From contig JADKFE010000020.1 of assembly GCA_016717595.1 (NCBI GenBank), positions 1 to 64,000 of the forward strand: a stretch of DNA of 64,000 nucleotides, read 5' to 3'. The position numbers and the translations under genes were made by a program. Each line of letters starts with the position of its first letter. Positions within the stretch are counted from its first letter, which is position 1. The notes beneath the pieces are model-generated. The model was not told the DNA's origin. It searched no databases and was given only the letters and a program-made list of their open reading frames with translations. Below are positions 7,580 to 15,725 of the stretch, piece after piece. The stretch is from Deltaproteobacteria bacterium. Lineage in GTDB: Bacteria > Myxococcota_A > UBA796 > CAJQPC01.

Positions 7580-9214
7580 CTAATAATCCAGGCCGTAACG
7601 TTTGATCTTGAGCACGAGGGTTGAGCGCGCCACACCCAGGGCGGCCGCGGCGGCGGAGAGGTTGCGGCGGTGAATGGTCAAGGCGGCGCGGATCCGCTCG
7701 CGGTCGAGCTCATCGACGGCTCGAGTCCCCGCGGCGGGGCTTGGGCTGGCCGCGGCGCTCTCAAAGGGCAGGCGGGGCGCGGGGTCTGCGGCCCAGGCCG
7801 AGAACGAGATCGAGCGCGCGGAGATCGTGGGCCCGCCGAGCACCACCGCCCGGGTGAGCACGTTGCGCAGCTCGCGGAAGTTGCCGGGGAAGTGGTGCGT
7901 AGCGAGCAGCGCGATGGCGTCGTCTTGAATCTTGACGTCGGGGCCCAGGGCGTCGCAGATGGCCTCGGCGACGATGGGCAGGTCCTCCACACGCTCCCGC
8001 AGGGGCGGCAGCTTCACGACGATGGTGGCGAGGCGGAAGTAGAGGTCGGCGCGAAAGCGCCCGGCGCTCACCTCTTGCACCAGATCGCGGTTGGTGGCGG
8101 CGACGAGGCGCACCTTGGGGAAGATGGCGCGGCTGGCGCCGACCCGGCGGATCTCCCCGGAGTCCAAGGCCCGCAGGAGCTTCGCTTGGGCGGGCTCGGG
8201 CAGCTCACCCACCTCGTCCAGAAACAAGGTGCCGCCATCGGCCTGCTCCCAGAGCCCGGCGTGGGTGTTGTTGGCCCCGGTGAACGCGCCGCGCTCATGG
8301 CCAAAGAGCTCAGACTCAAACAGGCTGGCGGAGAGCGCCGCGCAGTTGATCGCCACGAAGGGGCCGTCCGCGCGGGTGCTCGCCTCGTGAATCCCGCGGG
8401 CGGCGAGGTCTTTGCCGGTGCCCGTCTCCCCGGTGAGCAAGACCGTCGTGGTGTGCCGGGCGACGCTGTGTAGCAGCCCGAAGACCTGCCGGGTGACCTC
8501 AGCGCGCCCGACCATCGCCCCGAAGCGCTCGGCGCGGGGGGTGGCCGTGGTCGTCTCGGCCTCGACGCGGAAGAAGGTGTCGCCGATGCGCACGTCTTCG
8601 CCGAGATACAGCGGCGTCGGCTCGTCTACGCGGTTGGCGTCGAGCACGGCGAAGCCCGCCCCAGGCTTGATCAGCGCCCGGCCTCGGCTCACGCTGATTC
8701 GCACATGCTCGGGGCACAAGGAGGGGTCGCTGAGCACGATGTCGCTGCCGGGGCCGCCGATGCTGAGCTCGGGCTGGCTGAGCACCTCACGGCGCCCGGC
8801 GTCGGGGCCCTCCCGCACCTCAAGCACCAGGCGCTGCACCGAGAGGGTGTCATCGGCGGTCAAGAGCTGCTCTACGGGCGCGGCGACGCCCCGCGCGGCC
8901 ACGGTGGGCGTGGCGAGGCCCGCGTCGCGGGTGTAAAACACGAGGCGAAACTCGCCTAAGGTCAGCTCGTCCTCGTGATCCACCCGGGCTGAGCCGACGA
9001 CCGGCGCGCCGTTCACCCGCAGGCCGTGGCGGCTGCGGTCGAGCACCTCCCAGCCGCCATCGGGGACACGCTGCACGGTGCAATGAAACCGGGAGATGGT
9101 GTCTCCGGGCAGGCCAAGATCGGCGGCGTCGGCGCGGCCGATCAAGGCGCGCTGGGCGGAGATGCGGAACTCCAACAGGCGGTTTGGACCACGATGTACG
9201 ATGAGGCGAGCCAT
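7580..9214 (-). CDS. Sigma54-dependent transcription activator with two FHA domains
   Basis: A 544-residue regulator. ATG at 9214 is chosen because AGGAGA lies just upstream and the first residues (MARLIVHRG) open an FHA domain; the longer open frame to 9904 is antisense to the neighbouring lipoprotein. FHA1 spans about 1-95 and FHA2 about 130-220. The AAA+ domain (about 235-460) has Walker A GETGTGKD, the sigma54-contact loop GAFTGA and Walker B TLFLDEVGE. A Fis-type helix-turn-helix is at the C-terminus. FHA domains bind phosphothreonine, so it probably responds to Ser/Thr kinases instead of a receiver. The gene is divergent from the lipoprotein at 9300. Confidence 0.93.
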   Translation of the reverse strand: MARLIVHRGPNRLLEFRISAQRALIGRADAADLGLPGDTISRFHCTVQRVPDGGWEVLDRSRHGLRVNGAPVVGSARVDHEDELTLGEFRLVFYTRDAGLATPTVAARGVAAPVEQLLTADDTLSVQRLVLEVREGPDAGRREVLSQPELSIGGPGSDIVLSDPSLCPEHVRISVSRGRALIKPGAGFAVLDANRVDEPTPLYLGEDVRIGDTFFRVEAETTTATPRAERFGAMVGRAEVTRQVFGLLHSVARHTTTVLLTGETGTGKDLAARGIHEASTRADGPFVAINCAALSASLFESELFGHERGAFTGANNTHAGLWEQADGGTLFLDEVGELPEPAQAKLLRALDSGEIRRVGASRAIFPKVRLVAATNRDLVQEVSAGRFRADLYFRLATIVVKLPPLRERVEDLPIVAEAICDALGPDVKIQDDAIALLATHHFPGNFRELRNVLTRAVVLGGPTISARSISFSAWAADPAPRLPFESAAASPSPAAGTRAVDELDRERIRAALTIHRRNLSAAAAALGVARSTLVLKIKRYGLDY

Positions 9215-9299
9215 GAAGTCTCCTATCTCGGACGCCAGCGCCGACGTGCGCGCGATCCTGCCCACTTTGCGATAGAGTTGCAAGGACCGGAGGTAGACC

Positions 9300-10181
9300 A
9301 TGCCGCGCACCCCCTCGCTCCCCAGCCTCATCACCGTGCCCCTGCTGATCTTTTTCGGCGCCTGCGCGGGGGATCGTTTTGAGGGCGACGAGCCCGGCGA
9401 GTGCCGCGACGGCGCAGACAACGACCGCGACGGTCTCTTTGACTGTGATGACGACGCCTGCGCCTCCAGCCCAGACTGCGCAGTGGCCGAGGGCGACGAG
9501 AGCGGCGAGTGCCGCGACGGCGCCGACAACGACCTAGACGGCCTCTTTGACTGCGAAGACCCAGGCTGCACCGCCAGCCCCGACTGCGACGGCGACATCG
9601 ACCCCACCGACGACACCGGCGACGGCGGCGGCGACGACACCGGCGACGGCGGCGGCGACGACACCGGCGATCCCAAAGACACCAGCGACCCCAAAGACAC
9701 CACGGAGCCTGAAGACACCTCGGTGCCTGAGGGGGTGGGCGACATCCTCACCGCCACGGTGCGCCTGAACATGGAGTTTGACGTCATCGACGGCGTCTTC
9801 GGCCTGGTGGACTGCGTAGACGTGTACGAAGGCACGGCCAGCCGGCTCAGCGTGAGCGGCTCGACGGTGCAGATGTCGGGCACCTGGGTGCAGACCAGCA
9901 CCACCTGCGAGGGCCACTACGACACCTTGGTGTGGCACACAAGCGCGGGCACGGGCTTTCACACCTTCATCTTTAAGGACGGCGTGAAGTTCCTCGACAA
10001 GTGGGTGGTGCACCGCGACGAGGGGGACTACGTCGCGAACACCCTCAAGAACAAGTGGCCGATGTGGGACATGGCCTCGCCGATCAACACCAGCGACCTC
10101 TCCACGGAGTACACCGAGTCGTTCACCGACTCCGACGGCACCACGGTGAACATGACCCTGAACGTGAGCTTCGGCGGCTGA
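9300..10181 (+). CDS. Lipoprotein with Asp/Cys repeats
   Basis: A 293-residue lipoprotein with signal peptide and lipobox (FFGAC, Cys near residue 23). Two copies of an ECRDGADND-DGLFDC unit (about residues 34-100) resemble calcium-binding thrombospondin-type repeats found in myxobacterial surface proteins. An acidic Asp/Gly/Thr-rich stretch (GDGGGDDTGD repeats, then DPKDT/EPEDT) acts as a spacer. The C-terminal 140 residues look like a beta-sandwich with a Cys pair. GGAGG lies just before the ATG. The gene is divergent from the FHA regulator, with 85 bases between the two starts; whether that regulator controls it is unknown. Confidence 0.8.
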   Translation: MPRTPSLPSLITVPLLIFFGACAGDRFEGDEPGECRDGADNDRDGLFDCDDDACASSPDCAVAEGDESGECRDGADNDLDGLFDCEDPGCTASPDCDGDIDPTDDTGDGGGDDTGDGGGDDTGDPKDTSDPKDTTEPEDTSVPEGVGDILTATVRLNMEFDVIDGVFGLVDCVDVYEGTASRLSVSGSTVQMSGTWVQTSTTCEGHYDTLVWHTSAGTGFHTFIFKDGVKFLDKWVVHRDEGDYVANTLKNKWPMWDMASPINTSDLSTEYTESFTDSDGTTVNMTLNVSFGG

Positions 10182-10202
10182 AGCATCTGTCGCAAGAATG
10201 GC

Positions 10203-10586
10203 TCAGCCGGGATCGGCGAGCGACATCGTCACGCCCCAGCGCTCGCCGCGCAGGTTGAACCCGCCCCCGGCGTAGCTGCCATCGGGCAGGCGCTCACACT
10301 CGTAGCGGATGCGCCCCTCGTTCATCGTGAGGGTGAGCAGGCCCTCGTCAAGCGCCCAGCGGTCATCGTCGGGGGTGGTGTCTCGGGGGCTGTGGCTCTC
10401 TAGCCGACCGTCGGGGTGAAAGGTCACGTCGTAGGTGACCGTGCCCAGGTCGGGCAGGTTGGCGACGATCCGCCAGGTGGTGCCCGTGAGCGCCTGCATT
10501 TGCGCGGCCTCCCGGCCTTTGGGCGTGTGGGCGCAGCCGCTTAACGCGACGGCGAGCAGGAGCGTAAGCAGGCGGGAACACACCAT
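10203..10586 (-). CDS. Small lipoprotein, lipocalin-like
   Basis: A 127-residue lipoprotein. ATG at 10586 gives a signal peptide and lipobox (AVALSGC, Cys near residue 17). The longer frame to 10793 is antisense to the start of the next gene and has no signal. The mature part (TWRIVANLPDLGTVTYDVTF onward) has alternating strands ending in GGFNLRGERWGV, suggestive of a small lipocalin-like or META-like barrel; the family is not certain. It is convergent with the lipoprotein at 9300 (21 bases apart) and divergent from the KAP locus. Confidence 0.65.
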   Translation of the reverse strand: MVCSRLLTLLLAVALSGCAHTPKGREAAQMQALTGTTWRIVANLPDLGTVTYDVTFHPDGRLESHSPRDTTPDDDRWALDEGLLTLTMNEGRIRYECERLPDGSYAGGGFNLRGERWGVTMSLADPG

Positions 10587-10695
10587 CTTGGGCGCCTCGG
10601 AGCCCGAGGATACACCAAGCCCAAGACCGCTTGGCGCCGAGACTTGGCCTTTGGCGCCGGAGGTGAGAGAATAGGGTGTTGTCGCAGGAGTGATC

Positions 10696-11090
10696 ATGGC
10701 CGCTGCACCCCCTCCGCCGCCTCTGCCGCCTTTGGCGTTCGTGCTGGATCCTTCCGGGGGCCCCGGCGGCGCGGCCCTCGCCGCGGCCCTCACGGCTCGG
10801 GGGCTCCAAGGGGTCGCCCGCCAAGCCCTGGCGCTGGACTTCTTGCCCTTTGACCGCCTGCGCGCCTTGGTCGTGGTGGCGGGGCCCGGGGGGATCGGCG
10901 ATCAGCGGGACGTCGTGATCACCGCCGCGAGCATGATCAACGACAGCACCTCGCTCACTTTGGTGTCGCCGCAGGGGGCTGAGCTCGACGCGGCGCTGGC
11001 CGCCCTCGCCGCCGACCTGCGCTCCACCGCGCCCCGGCTTCTGGCGAGGGTGGACGCGGCGTCCGACCGAAGGCCCAGGCCCAGCCTCGT
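10696..11090 (+). pseudogene. N-terminal Rossmann-like domain of the KAP NTPase, now in another frame
   Basis: ATG at 10696 follows AGGAG (10686-10690). After a Pro-rich start, about 110 residues read as an alpha/beta domain: strand LAFVLDP, Gly-rich turn, helix, strand ALVVVAGPGG, then ASMINDSTSLTLVSPQ. From about 11050-11100 this frame degenerates into Ser/Arg/Pro-rich shadow sequence up to its stop at 11514, while the frame of the NTPase is open and protein-like from at least 11043. I infer one gene, split by a frameshift near 11050-11095. The domain might be a TIR- or receiver-like module, but no diagnostic motif was found. The 3' boundary is approximate. Confidence 0.55.
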
Positions 11091-11114
11091 GGGCCGGTCA
11101 CCTCGATTCTCGCC

Positions 11115-11150
11115 CCTGTCGCACCTGTCGCACCTGTCGCACCTGTCGCA
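11115..11150. repeat. 9-bp tandem repeat CCTGTCGCA, four units
   Basis: Four perfect copies of CCTGTCGCA in the NTPase reading frame would encode (Pro-Val-Ala)4, joining the Rossmann-like domain to the NTPase domain. Because the unit is 9 bp, changes in copy number keep the frame and do not themselves explain the frameshift. The same word in the same frame occurs in the response-regulator linker at 5002-5073. Confidence 0.9.
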
Positions 11151-11165
11151 TCCAACGGCCTCGCC

Positions 11166-13349
11166 GTGCCGAGCTACACCGCCGACCACATCTCCGGCCA
11201 CGAGAAGGACAGCCTCAACATCGCCCCCGACGTCGACGCCTTCGCCGCGGTCATCCTCGCCAAGAGCGTCGCGCCGCCGCTCTCCATCGGCCTCTTCGGC
11301 GACTGGGGCGCGGGCAAGACCTTCTTCATGCAGAAGCTTGAGCGGCGCTGTGACGAGATCGCGGCCTCAGCGCACCGCCGGGCCGAGGCCGGTGAGCCCT
11401 CGGCGTGGCACAGCCGCGTCGCGCAGATCCGCTTCAACGCATGGCACTACAGCGACGCCGATCTGTGGGCGAGCCTCGTCACCCACATCTTTGATGAGCT
11501 GGCCCGGCGCCTGAACCCCGGCACCCAAGACATCGCCTCCGCCCGGGCCGAGCTGATTCAACGTTTGGCGGCCACGAAGAAGCTGCAAGACGAGCTGAAC
11601 GAGGAGATCAAGGTCGCGCAGAAGGTCTCTGAAGACGCCCGCAAGAAGCTCGCTGAAGAGAGCCGCCGGGCTGAAGTCGCCCGCAAGTTTCTGCAGAAGA
11701 AGAAGTCCGAGCGCCTCTTTGAGCTCGTCGCCAACGACCCCCGGCTGCGGGAGGGCCTGGGCAAGGCGCTCACCCAGCTAGGCGTGGCCGAGGGTGAGGC
11801 CACCGTCGAGCAGCTCGGCGAGGTCTTGCGTGAGGTGAAGACCTTCTCCGGCCGGGTGCAGGCGCTCATGGCCTCGCTCCTGCGAGACGAGAACAAGTGG
11901 TGGGTGGTGCTCGCGATCTTCGCCTTGTTGGTCGGCGTGCCGCTCCTGCTCTACGGCCTCTATTGGGTGCTGAACGTCAAGCTCGAGAACGAGCCCCTGG
12001 TGTCGATGATCGGCGCCGCGCTCATCCAGACCTGGGTGACCCTCTCCGCCTTCTTGGGCCTCGCCCACCAGCGCATCGCCAAGCTCGTCTCTGCGGTGAA
12101 CACCGTCGAGCTCGCCCGCCAACACGTCAAAGAGGCCCTTGAGCGCGACGACAACACTCTGCCCGACACCCCCGAGCTGCGCGCCGCCCAGGCCGAGCTC
12201 GCCGCCGCTGAAGCCGCCGAGGCCGCCGCCCGATCCCAGCTCGGCGACGCCGAGTCGCGCCTCTTGGAGACCCAGCGGCTCCTGGAGGAGGCCCAGGCCG
12301 GTCGCCGCTTCTTCTCGTTCATCCAAGACCGCGCGGGCAGCGAAGACTACAAAAAACGCCTGGGCCTGCTGAACCTCATCCGCCAAGACTTTGAGCGCCT
12401 GGAGTCGCTTTTGCGCGACTACAGACAGACCGCCGGCCACGACGACAACGGCGGCGTCGAGCGCATCGTCTTGTACATCGACGACCTCGACCGCTGTGAG
12501 CCCAAGCGGGTGTATGAGGTGCTTCAGGCCGTGCATCTGCTCTTGGCCCTGCCGCTGTTTGTGGTCGTCGTCGGCGTAGACGCGCGGTGGTTACACAGCT
12601 CTCTGGACAGCCAGCTCGGCGAGGCCATCCTGGGAGAGGGGGCTGGAGAGGGCGCCGGGGATAGCCGCGCGTTGAACTACCTCGAGAAGATCTTCCAGAT
12701 CCCCTACGCCATCCCGCCGATGGACCCAGCGGGGTATCGCCGCTTCATCAGCGACATCGTCGGCGACGAGGCCGAGCGCTGGCGGGACGCCACGGAGGAG
12801 GAGCCCCAGGCGTTCTTGGTCTCGGAGTCCCCGGAGCTCGCCGAGCCCACGATCCCGGAGCGTGTTGAGCCGACGCTCGTCGCGGCGCCGGCGCCCGTTC
12901 ACGAAGATCCCGAGCGCCTGCGGGTGACCGAGCGTGAGCTGCGCCACTTACAAGAGGTCGGCGTCTTGCTGCGCACCCCCCGCGCGGCCAAACGGTTCGT
13001 GAACATCTACCGCCTCTTGCGCGCCTCGATGCCCCGGGCCGAGCGCGACGCGCTCATCACCGGCTCCGAACAAGAGATCCGCCTGCTGATGTGGCTGCTC
13101 GCGCTCAACGTGGGCCAGCCCGACCACGGTGAGCTTTTGCTCAACGCGCTCATGGGCCCGGAAGGGGACGTCGCGCCCAAGCTCTCGGCGCTGTGTGACA
13201 GCAAACGGGCCGAGGGTGACCCCCGCTGGCTTGAGATTCACGACCGCTGGGAGAAGGCCAAAGGCGCGGCGGACATCGAGGAGGCCATCGCCGTGGCCCG
13301 CCGCTGGTGCCCTCGTGTGGGGCGCTTCTCGTTCCGGGCGAAGGGCTAA
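11166..13349 (+). CDS. KAP-family P-loop NTPase, membrane-anchored
   Basis: A 727-residue protein if read from the GTG at 11166; it probably continues N-terminally in frame into a (PVA)4 linker. Walker A is GDWGAGKT (45-52), followed by FNAWHYSD. A long charged coiled coil and a pair of membrane helices (about 245-305) are inserted in the NTPase domain, which is diagnostic for the KAP family (Kidins220/ARMS, PifA). Walker B is VLYIDDLDRCEPKRV, then VVVVGVDARWL. The C-terminal region contains RTPRAAKRFVNIYRLLR. PifA of the F plasmid excludes phage T7, and KAP NTPases occur in bacterial defence loci, but no defence partner adjoins this one. Confidence 0.9.
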   Translation: MPSYTADHISGHEKDSLNIAPDVDAFAAVILAKSVAPPLSIGLFGDWGAGKTFFMQKLERRCDEIAASAHRRAEAGEPSAWHSRVAQIRFNAWHYSDADLWASLVTHIFDELARRLNPGTQDIASARAELIQRLAATKKLQDELNEEIKVAQKVSEDARKKLAEESRRAEVARKFLQKKKSERLFELVANDPRLREGLGKALTQLGVAEGEATVEQLGEVLREVKTFSGRVQALMASLLRDENKWWVVLAIFALLVGVPLLLYGLYWVLNVKLENEPLVSMIGAALIQTWVTLSAFLGLAHQRIAKLVSAVNTVELARQHVKEALERDDNTLPDTPELRAAQAELAAAEAAEAAARSQLGDAESRLLETQRLLEEAQAGRRFFSFIQDRAGSEDYKKRLGLLNLIRQDFERLESLLRDYRQTAGHDDNGGVERIVLYIDDLDRCEPKRVYEVLQAVHLLLALPLFVVVVGVDARWLHSSLDSQLGEAILGEGAGEGAGDSRALNYLEKIFQIPYAIPPMDPAGYRRFISDIVGDEAERWRDATEEEPQAFLVSESPELAEPTIPERVEPTLVAAPAPVHEDPERLRVTERELRHLQEVGVLLRTPRAAKRFVNIYRLLRASMPRAERDALITGSEQEIRLLMWLLALNVGQPDHGELLLNALMGPEGDVAPKLSALCDSKRAEGDPRWLEIHDRWEKAKGAADIEEAIAVARRWCPRVGRFSFRAKG

Positions 13350-13354
13350 AGACG

Positions 13355-14227
13355 CTACAGCCCTCGGCAGGCGTTCGCTTGGCGCTCCCCGTCGACGCTG
13401 AGCTGGGCGCAGCCGTCGCAGCGGTCAGGCCCCTCAAAGGTGAGCACGGCGGTCTGGGCGCCGACGAGGGTGAGCACCCCGTCGGGCTCCACAGGGCAGC
13501 CCGTGGCGGCGCCCGCGGTGAGCGTGTCGGCTGTCGCATCAAATCCGCCGTTGTCGCCTAAATCAACGGTGGCCTCCAGCACATACCGCAGCGCGCCGCT
13601 CTCGGTCTCTTGCCCCTGAAACACGCCGGTGAGCGCCAGGTCGGCCCAGGCCGTCTCCAGCTCCTCCTCAAAGTTGTTCGCCCAGTACCCTTGGGACTGA
13701 ACGGCCCAGTTCGCCTGCACCCAGCGGTCTACGGTGGCGTCGGCGCTGAGGTAGTCAAAGCCGCCCTGCAGTCGCACAAAGTCGAAGGACCGGCCCTCGA
13801 CCTCGCTCGTGACGTCGAGGTCAAAACGCCAGCGCTCCCAGTCGCCGAGCTCGTCGCTCGTCTCCTCCAGGCTCACCGTGCCCTCCCAGTCGTAGCCGTC
13901 TTCGCTGCGACAGCCTGACACCCAGATCCGTTTGGCGCCGTCGGCCTGCACATAGGGGCAAGAGCCGGGGTCGGCGACGTTCTCGCCTTGGAGCAGCTCC
14001 TCCCACAACAACAGGGGCATGTTCGACGGCGGCAGCACCCAGCGCTCCTCGACGCCGGGGGCGACGTGCCGCGCGGCGAAGAAGGCGTCTTGGGGGTTGG
14101 TCATGTCGTACCCGCCGCCTTGGGCCATCGCCGCGCCCAGATCGGCCAGCGGCAACAAGAACGGGGACTGATCCTCGGGATCAGGGCGGCAGGCGACGAG
14201 CAGGATCAGCGCGGGGAGGAGCGTCAT
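13355..14227 (-). CDS. Lipoprotein of unknown function
   Basis: A 290-residue protein with a short signal peptide and lipobox (LILLVAC, Cys13). The mature part is acidic, rich in Trp and Gly, and has about six further cysteines including a closing CDGC motif, suggesting a disulfide-stabilised extracellular fold. Segments such as GCRSEDGYDWEGTVSLEE and VQANWAVQSQGYW suggest beta structure. No family is recognised. It is convergent with the KAP gene (5 bases apart) and downstream of the VWA lipoprotein on the same strand. Confidence 0.75.
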   Translation of the reverse strand: MTLLPALILLVACRPDPEDQSPFLLPLADLGAAMAQGGGYDMTNPQDAFFAARHVAPGVEERWVLPPSNMPLLLWEELLQGENVADPGSCPYVQADGAKRIWVSGCRSEDGYDWEGTVSLEETSDELGDWERWRFDLDVTSEVEGRSFDFVRLQGGFDYLSADATVDRWVQANWAVQSQGYWANNFEEELETAWADLALTGVFQGQETESGALRYVLEATVDLGDNGGFDATADTLTAGAATGCPVEPDGVLTLVGAQTAVLTFEGPDRCDGCAQLSVDGERQANACRGL

Positions 14228-14252
14228 GGGGCCGCAGTCTACCCCAGGAGGC

Positions 14253-15614
14253 TTAGCTTGGGCACTCTGAAGCGACGGGGTAACTCACGCTGATGTCGGA
14301 CTCGGGCGGCGGGATGGTCTCGCCGTGGAAGACGAGGTGGTTGTCGCTGGGGTCGTACGTCCAGCCGTTTGAGCCGTCGTAGTAGTCCACCTCGACCCCG
14401 TCCACGGAGACAAACATCGCGCCGATGTTGGAGGGCACCTGGGTGAGCGGAAAGCGGTACTCCATGCCCACGGCGGTGAGGCTGAGGTACTGCAAGGCGT
14501 CGTCGAAGGTGGACGAGCAGATCGACTGCTGGATGCCCCCGGTCAGGGTGACGGCCTGGTTGTACTTGCTGCCGGCGACGGCGGTGATGAAGTCGACGCC
14601 CACCCACTCGCTGCAGCCCAAGGGGTCGGGGCCGGTGATGCCCGAGAACGACACGCGGCTGGGATCCGCCTTGAGGCCCAGAAGCCAGGTCGAGAAGTCG
14701 GCGGCGCCGAAGGGGCTGGAGTCGTCTTCATCGGTGACGACGATCACCGCCAGGGCGGCGTCCTCGCGCATAAACCCGGCGTTGTGGCCGGTGAGGAGCG
14801 GGTCGGTGAGCGCGGCGCGGGCGGCGGCCAGGCCCTTCTCGTCGCCAGAGCCCATGATGCCCTGGTCGATCATCTCGGCGAAGACGTTCTCGGCGTCGGG
14901 GGTGGTGGGGGTGACGTAGGTGATGCCGTCCGCGCCCTGCAGCCGCCCGGACTCGGTGGGGTTGGTCATGTCCGTGGTCACGACGCCGAGCTGATAATCC
15001 AGGTTCAGCTTGGAGAACTCGGACATGAACGACTGGAAGTTGGACTTCACCTGACCCACCGCCGCCGACATCGAGCCCGAGTTGTCGACGATCCACAGCA
15101 CATCGACGCTCTCAAAGGCCGACTGCTCAAAGGCCTCCTCGTAGGTGGAGTCTTCAGCGCCGGTGCCTTCAGCCTTCACCGAGCTGGTGGGCTCGTCGGG
15201 ATCGTCCGAGGTGGCGACGAGCTTCACGGAGAAGGTCTTGGCGGCCAGCGGCGTGAAGGTGACGAGCACCGTGGCCGACTCGCCGGGCTCTAGCGCCGTG
15301 ACCGTGCCGTCGAGGGCGAAGTTGGAGGTGCCAGAGCCATCAAAGGCCAGCTCGCTCACGTTCAGCGTGGCGTCGCCGACGTTTGAGATGACGACCTCTT
15401 GGGCCTCAGACGTGCAGTCTTTGGGCAATGACCCGAAGGTCAGCGTCTTGGGGCTCACCTCGATGTCGGGCTCCAAGACCGGATCTTCTTCAGGCGGCTC
15501 GGAGTCTACGACGGGATCGTCCTCTTTCTCGGGCTCACGGTAGATGTCGTACTCGGTGCAGCCCAGAGGCAGCGCCAGCGAGAGGAGGAGGAGGGTCGTC
15601 GTGGGGGTGCGCAT
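14253..15614 (-). CDS. VWA-domain lipoprotein with HYDIN/choice-of-anchor-D domain
   Basis: A 453-residue lipoprotein. ATG at 15614 follows GAAGGAG and gives the lipobox LALPLGC; the longer open frame to 16034 is antisense to fbp. After an acidic Pro/Asp/Glu spacer comes an Ig-like ASPM/HYDIN-type domain (VSPKTLTFGSLPKDC to VKAEGTGAEDST, about residues 48-155). A von Willebrand A domain follows, with the metal-site motif DNSGS in VDVLWIVDNSGSMS. It is a paralogue of the lipoprotein at 59081. It is likely a surface adhesion or scaffold protein. It is divergent from fbp, 112 bases between starts. Confidence 0.85.
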   Translation of the reverse strand: MRTPTTTLLLLSLALPLGCTEYDIYREPEKEDDPVVDSEPPEEDPVLEPDIEVSPKTLTFGSLPKDCTSEAQEVVISNVGDATLNVSELAFDGSGTSNFALDGTVTALEPGESATVLVTFTPLAAKTFSVKLVATSDDPDEPTSSVKAEGTGAEDSTYEEAFEQSAFESVDVLWIVDNSGSMSAAVGQVKSNFQSFMSEFSKLNLDYQLGVVTTDMTNPTESGRLQGADGITYVTPTTPDAENVFAEMIDQGIMGSGDEKGLAAARAALTDPLLTGHNAGFMREDAALAVIVVTDEDDSSPFGAADFSTWLLGLKADPSRVSFSGITGPDPLGCSEWVGVDFITAVAGSKYNQAVTLTGGIQQSICSSTFDDALQYLSLTAVGMEYRFPLTQVPSNIGAMFVSVDGVEVDYYDGSNGWTYDPSDNHLVFHGETIPPPESDISVSYPVASECPS

Positions 15615-15725
15615 GTCGGCTCCTTCGCGGAGAGAGCCGCCATCATAGCGGATGGTTCGCCGAGTAGCCAGGACGCCCCGCGCTAGATTAAAGAGGCACT
15701 CCCCCCTGGACCGGAGAGCCCGCCG

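Noticed and set aside
9215..9904. N-terminal extension of the FHA activator
   Set aside because: It is antisense to the lipoprotein at 9300, made of Ser/Pro repeats mirroring its Asp-rich region; ATG 9214 has a Shine-Dalgarno site and starts the FHA domain.
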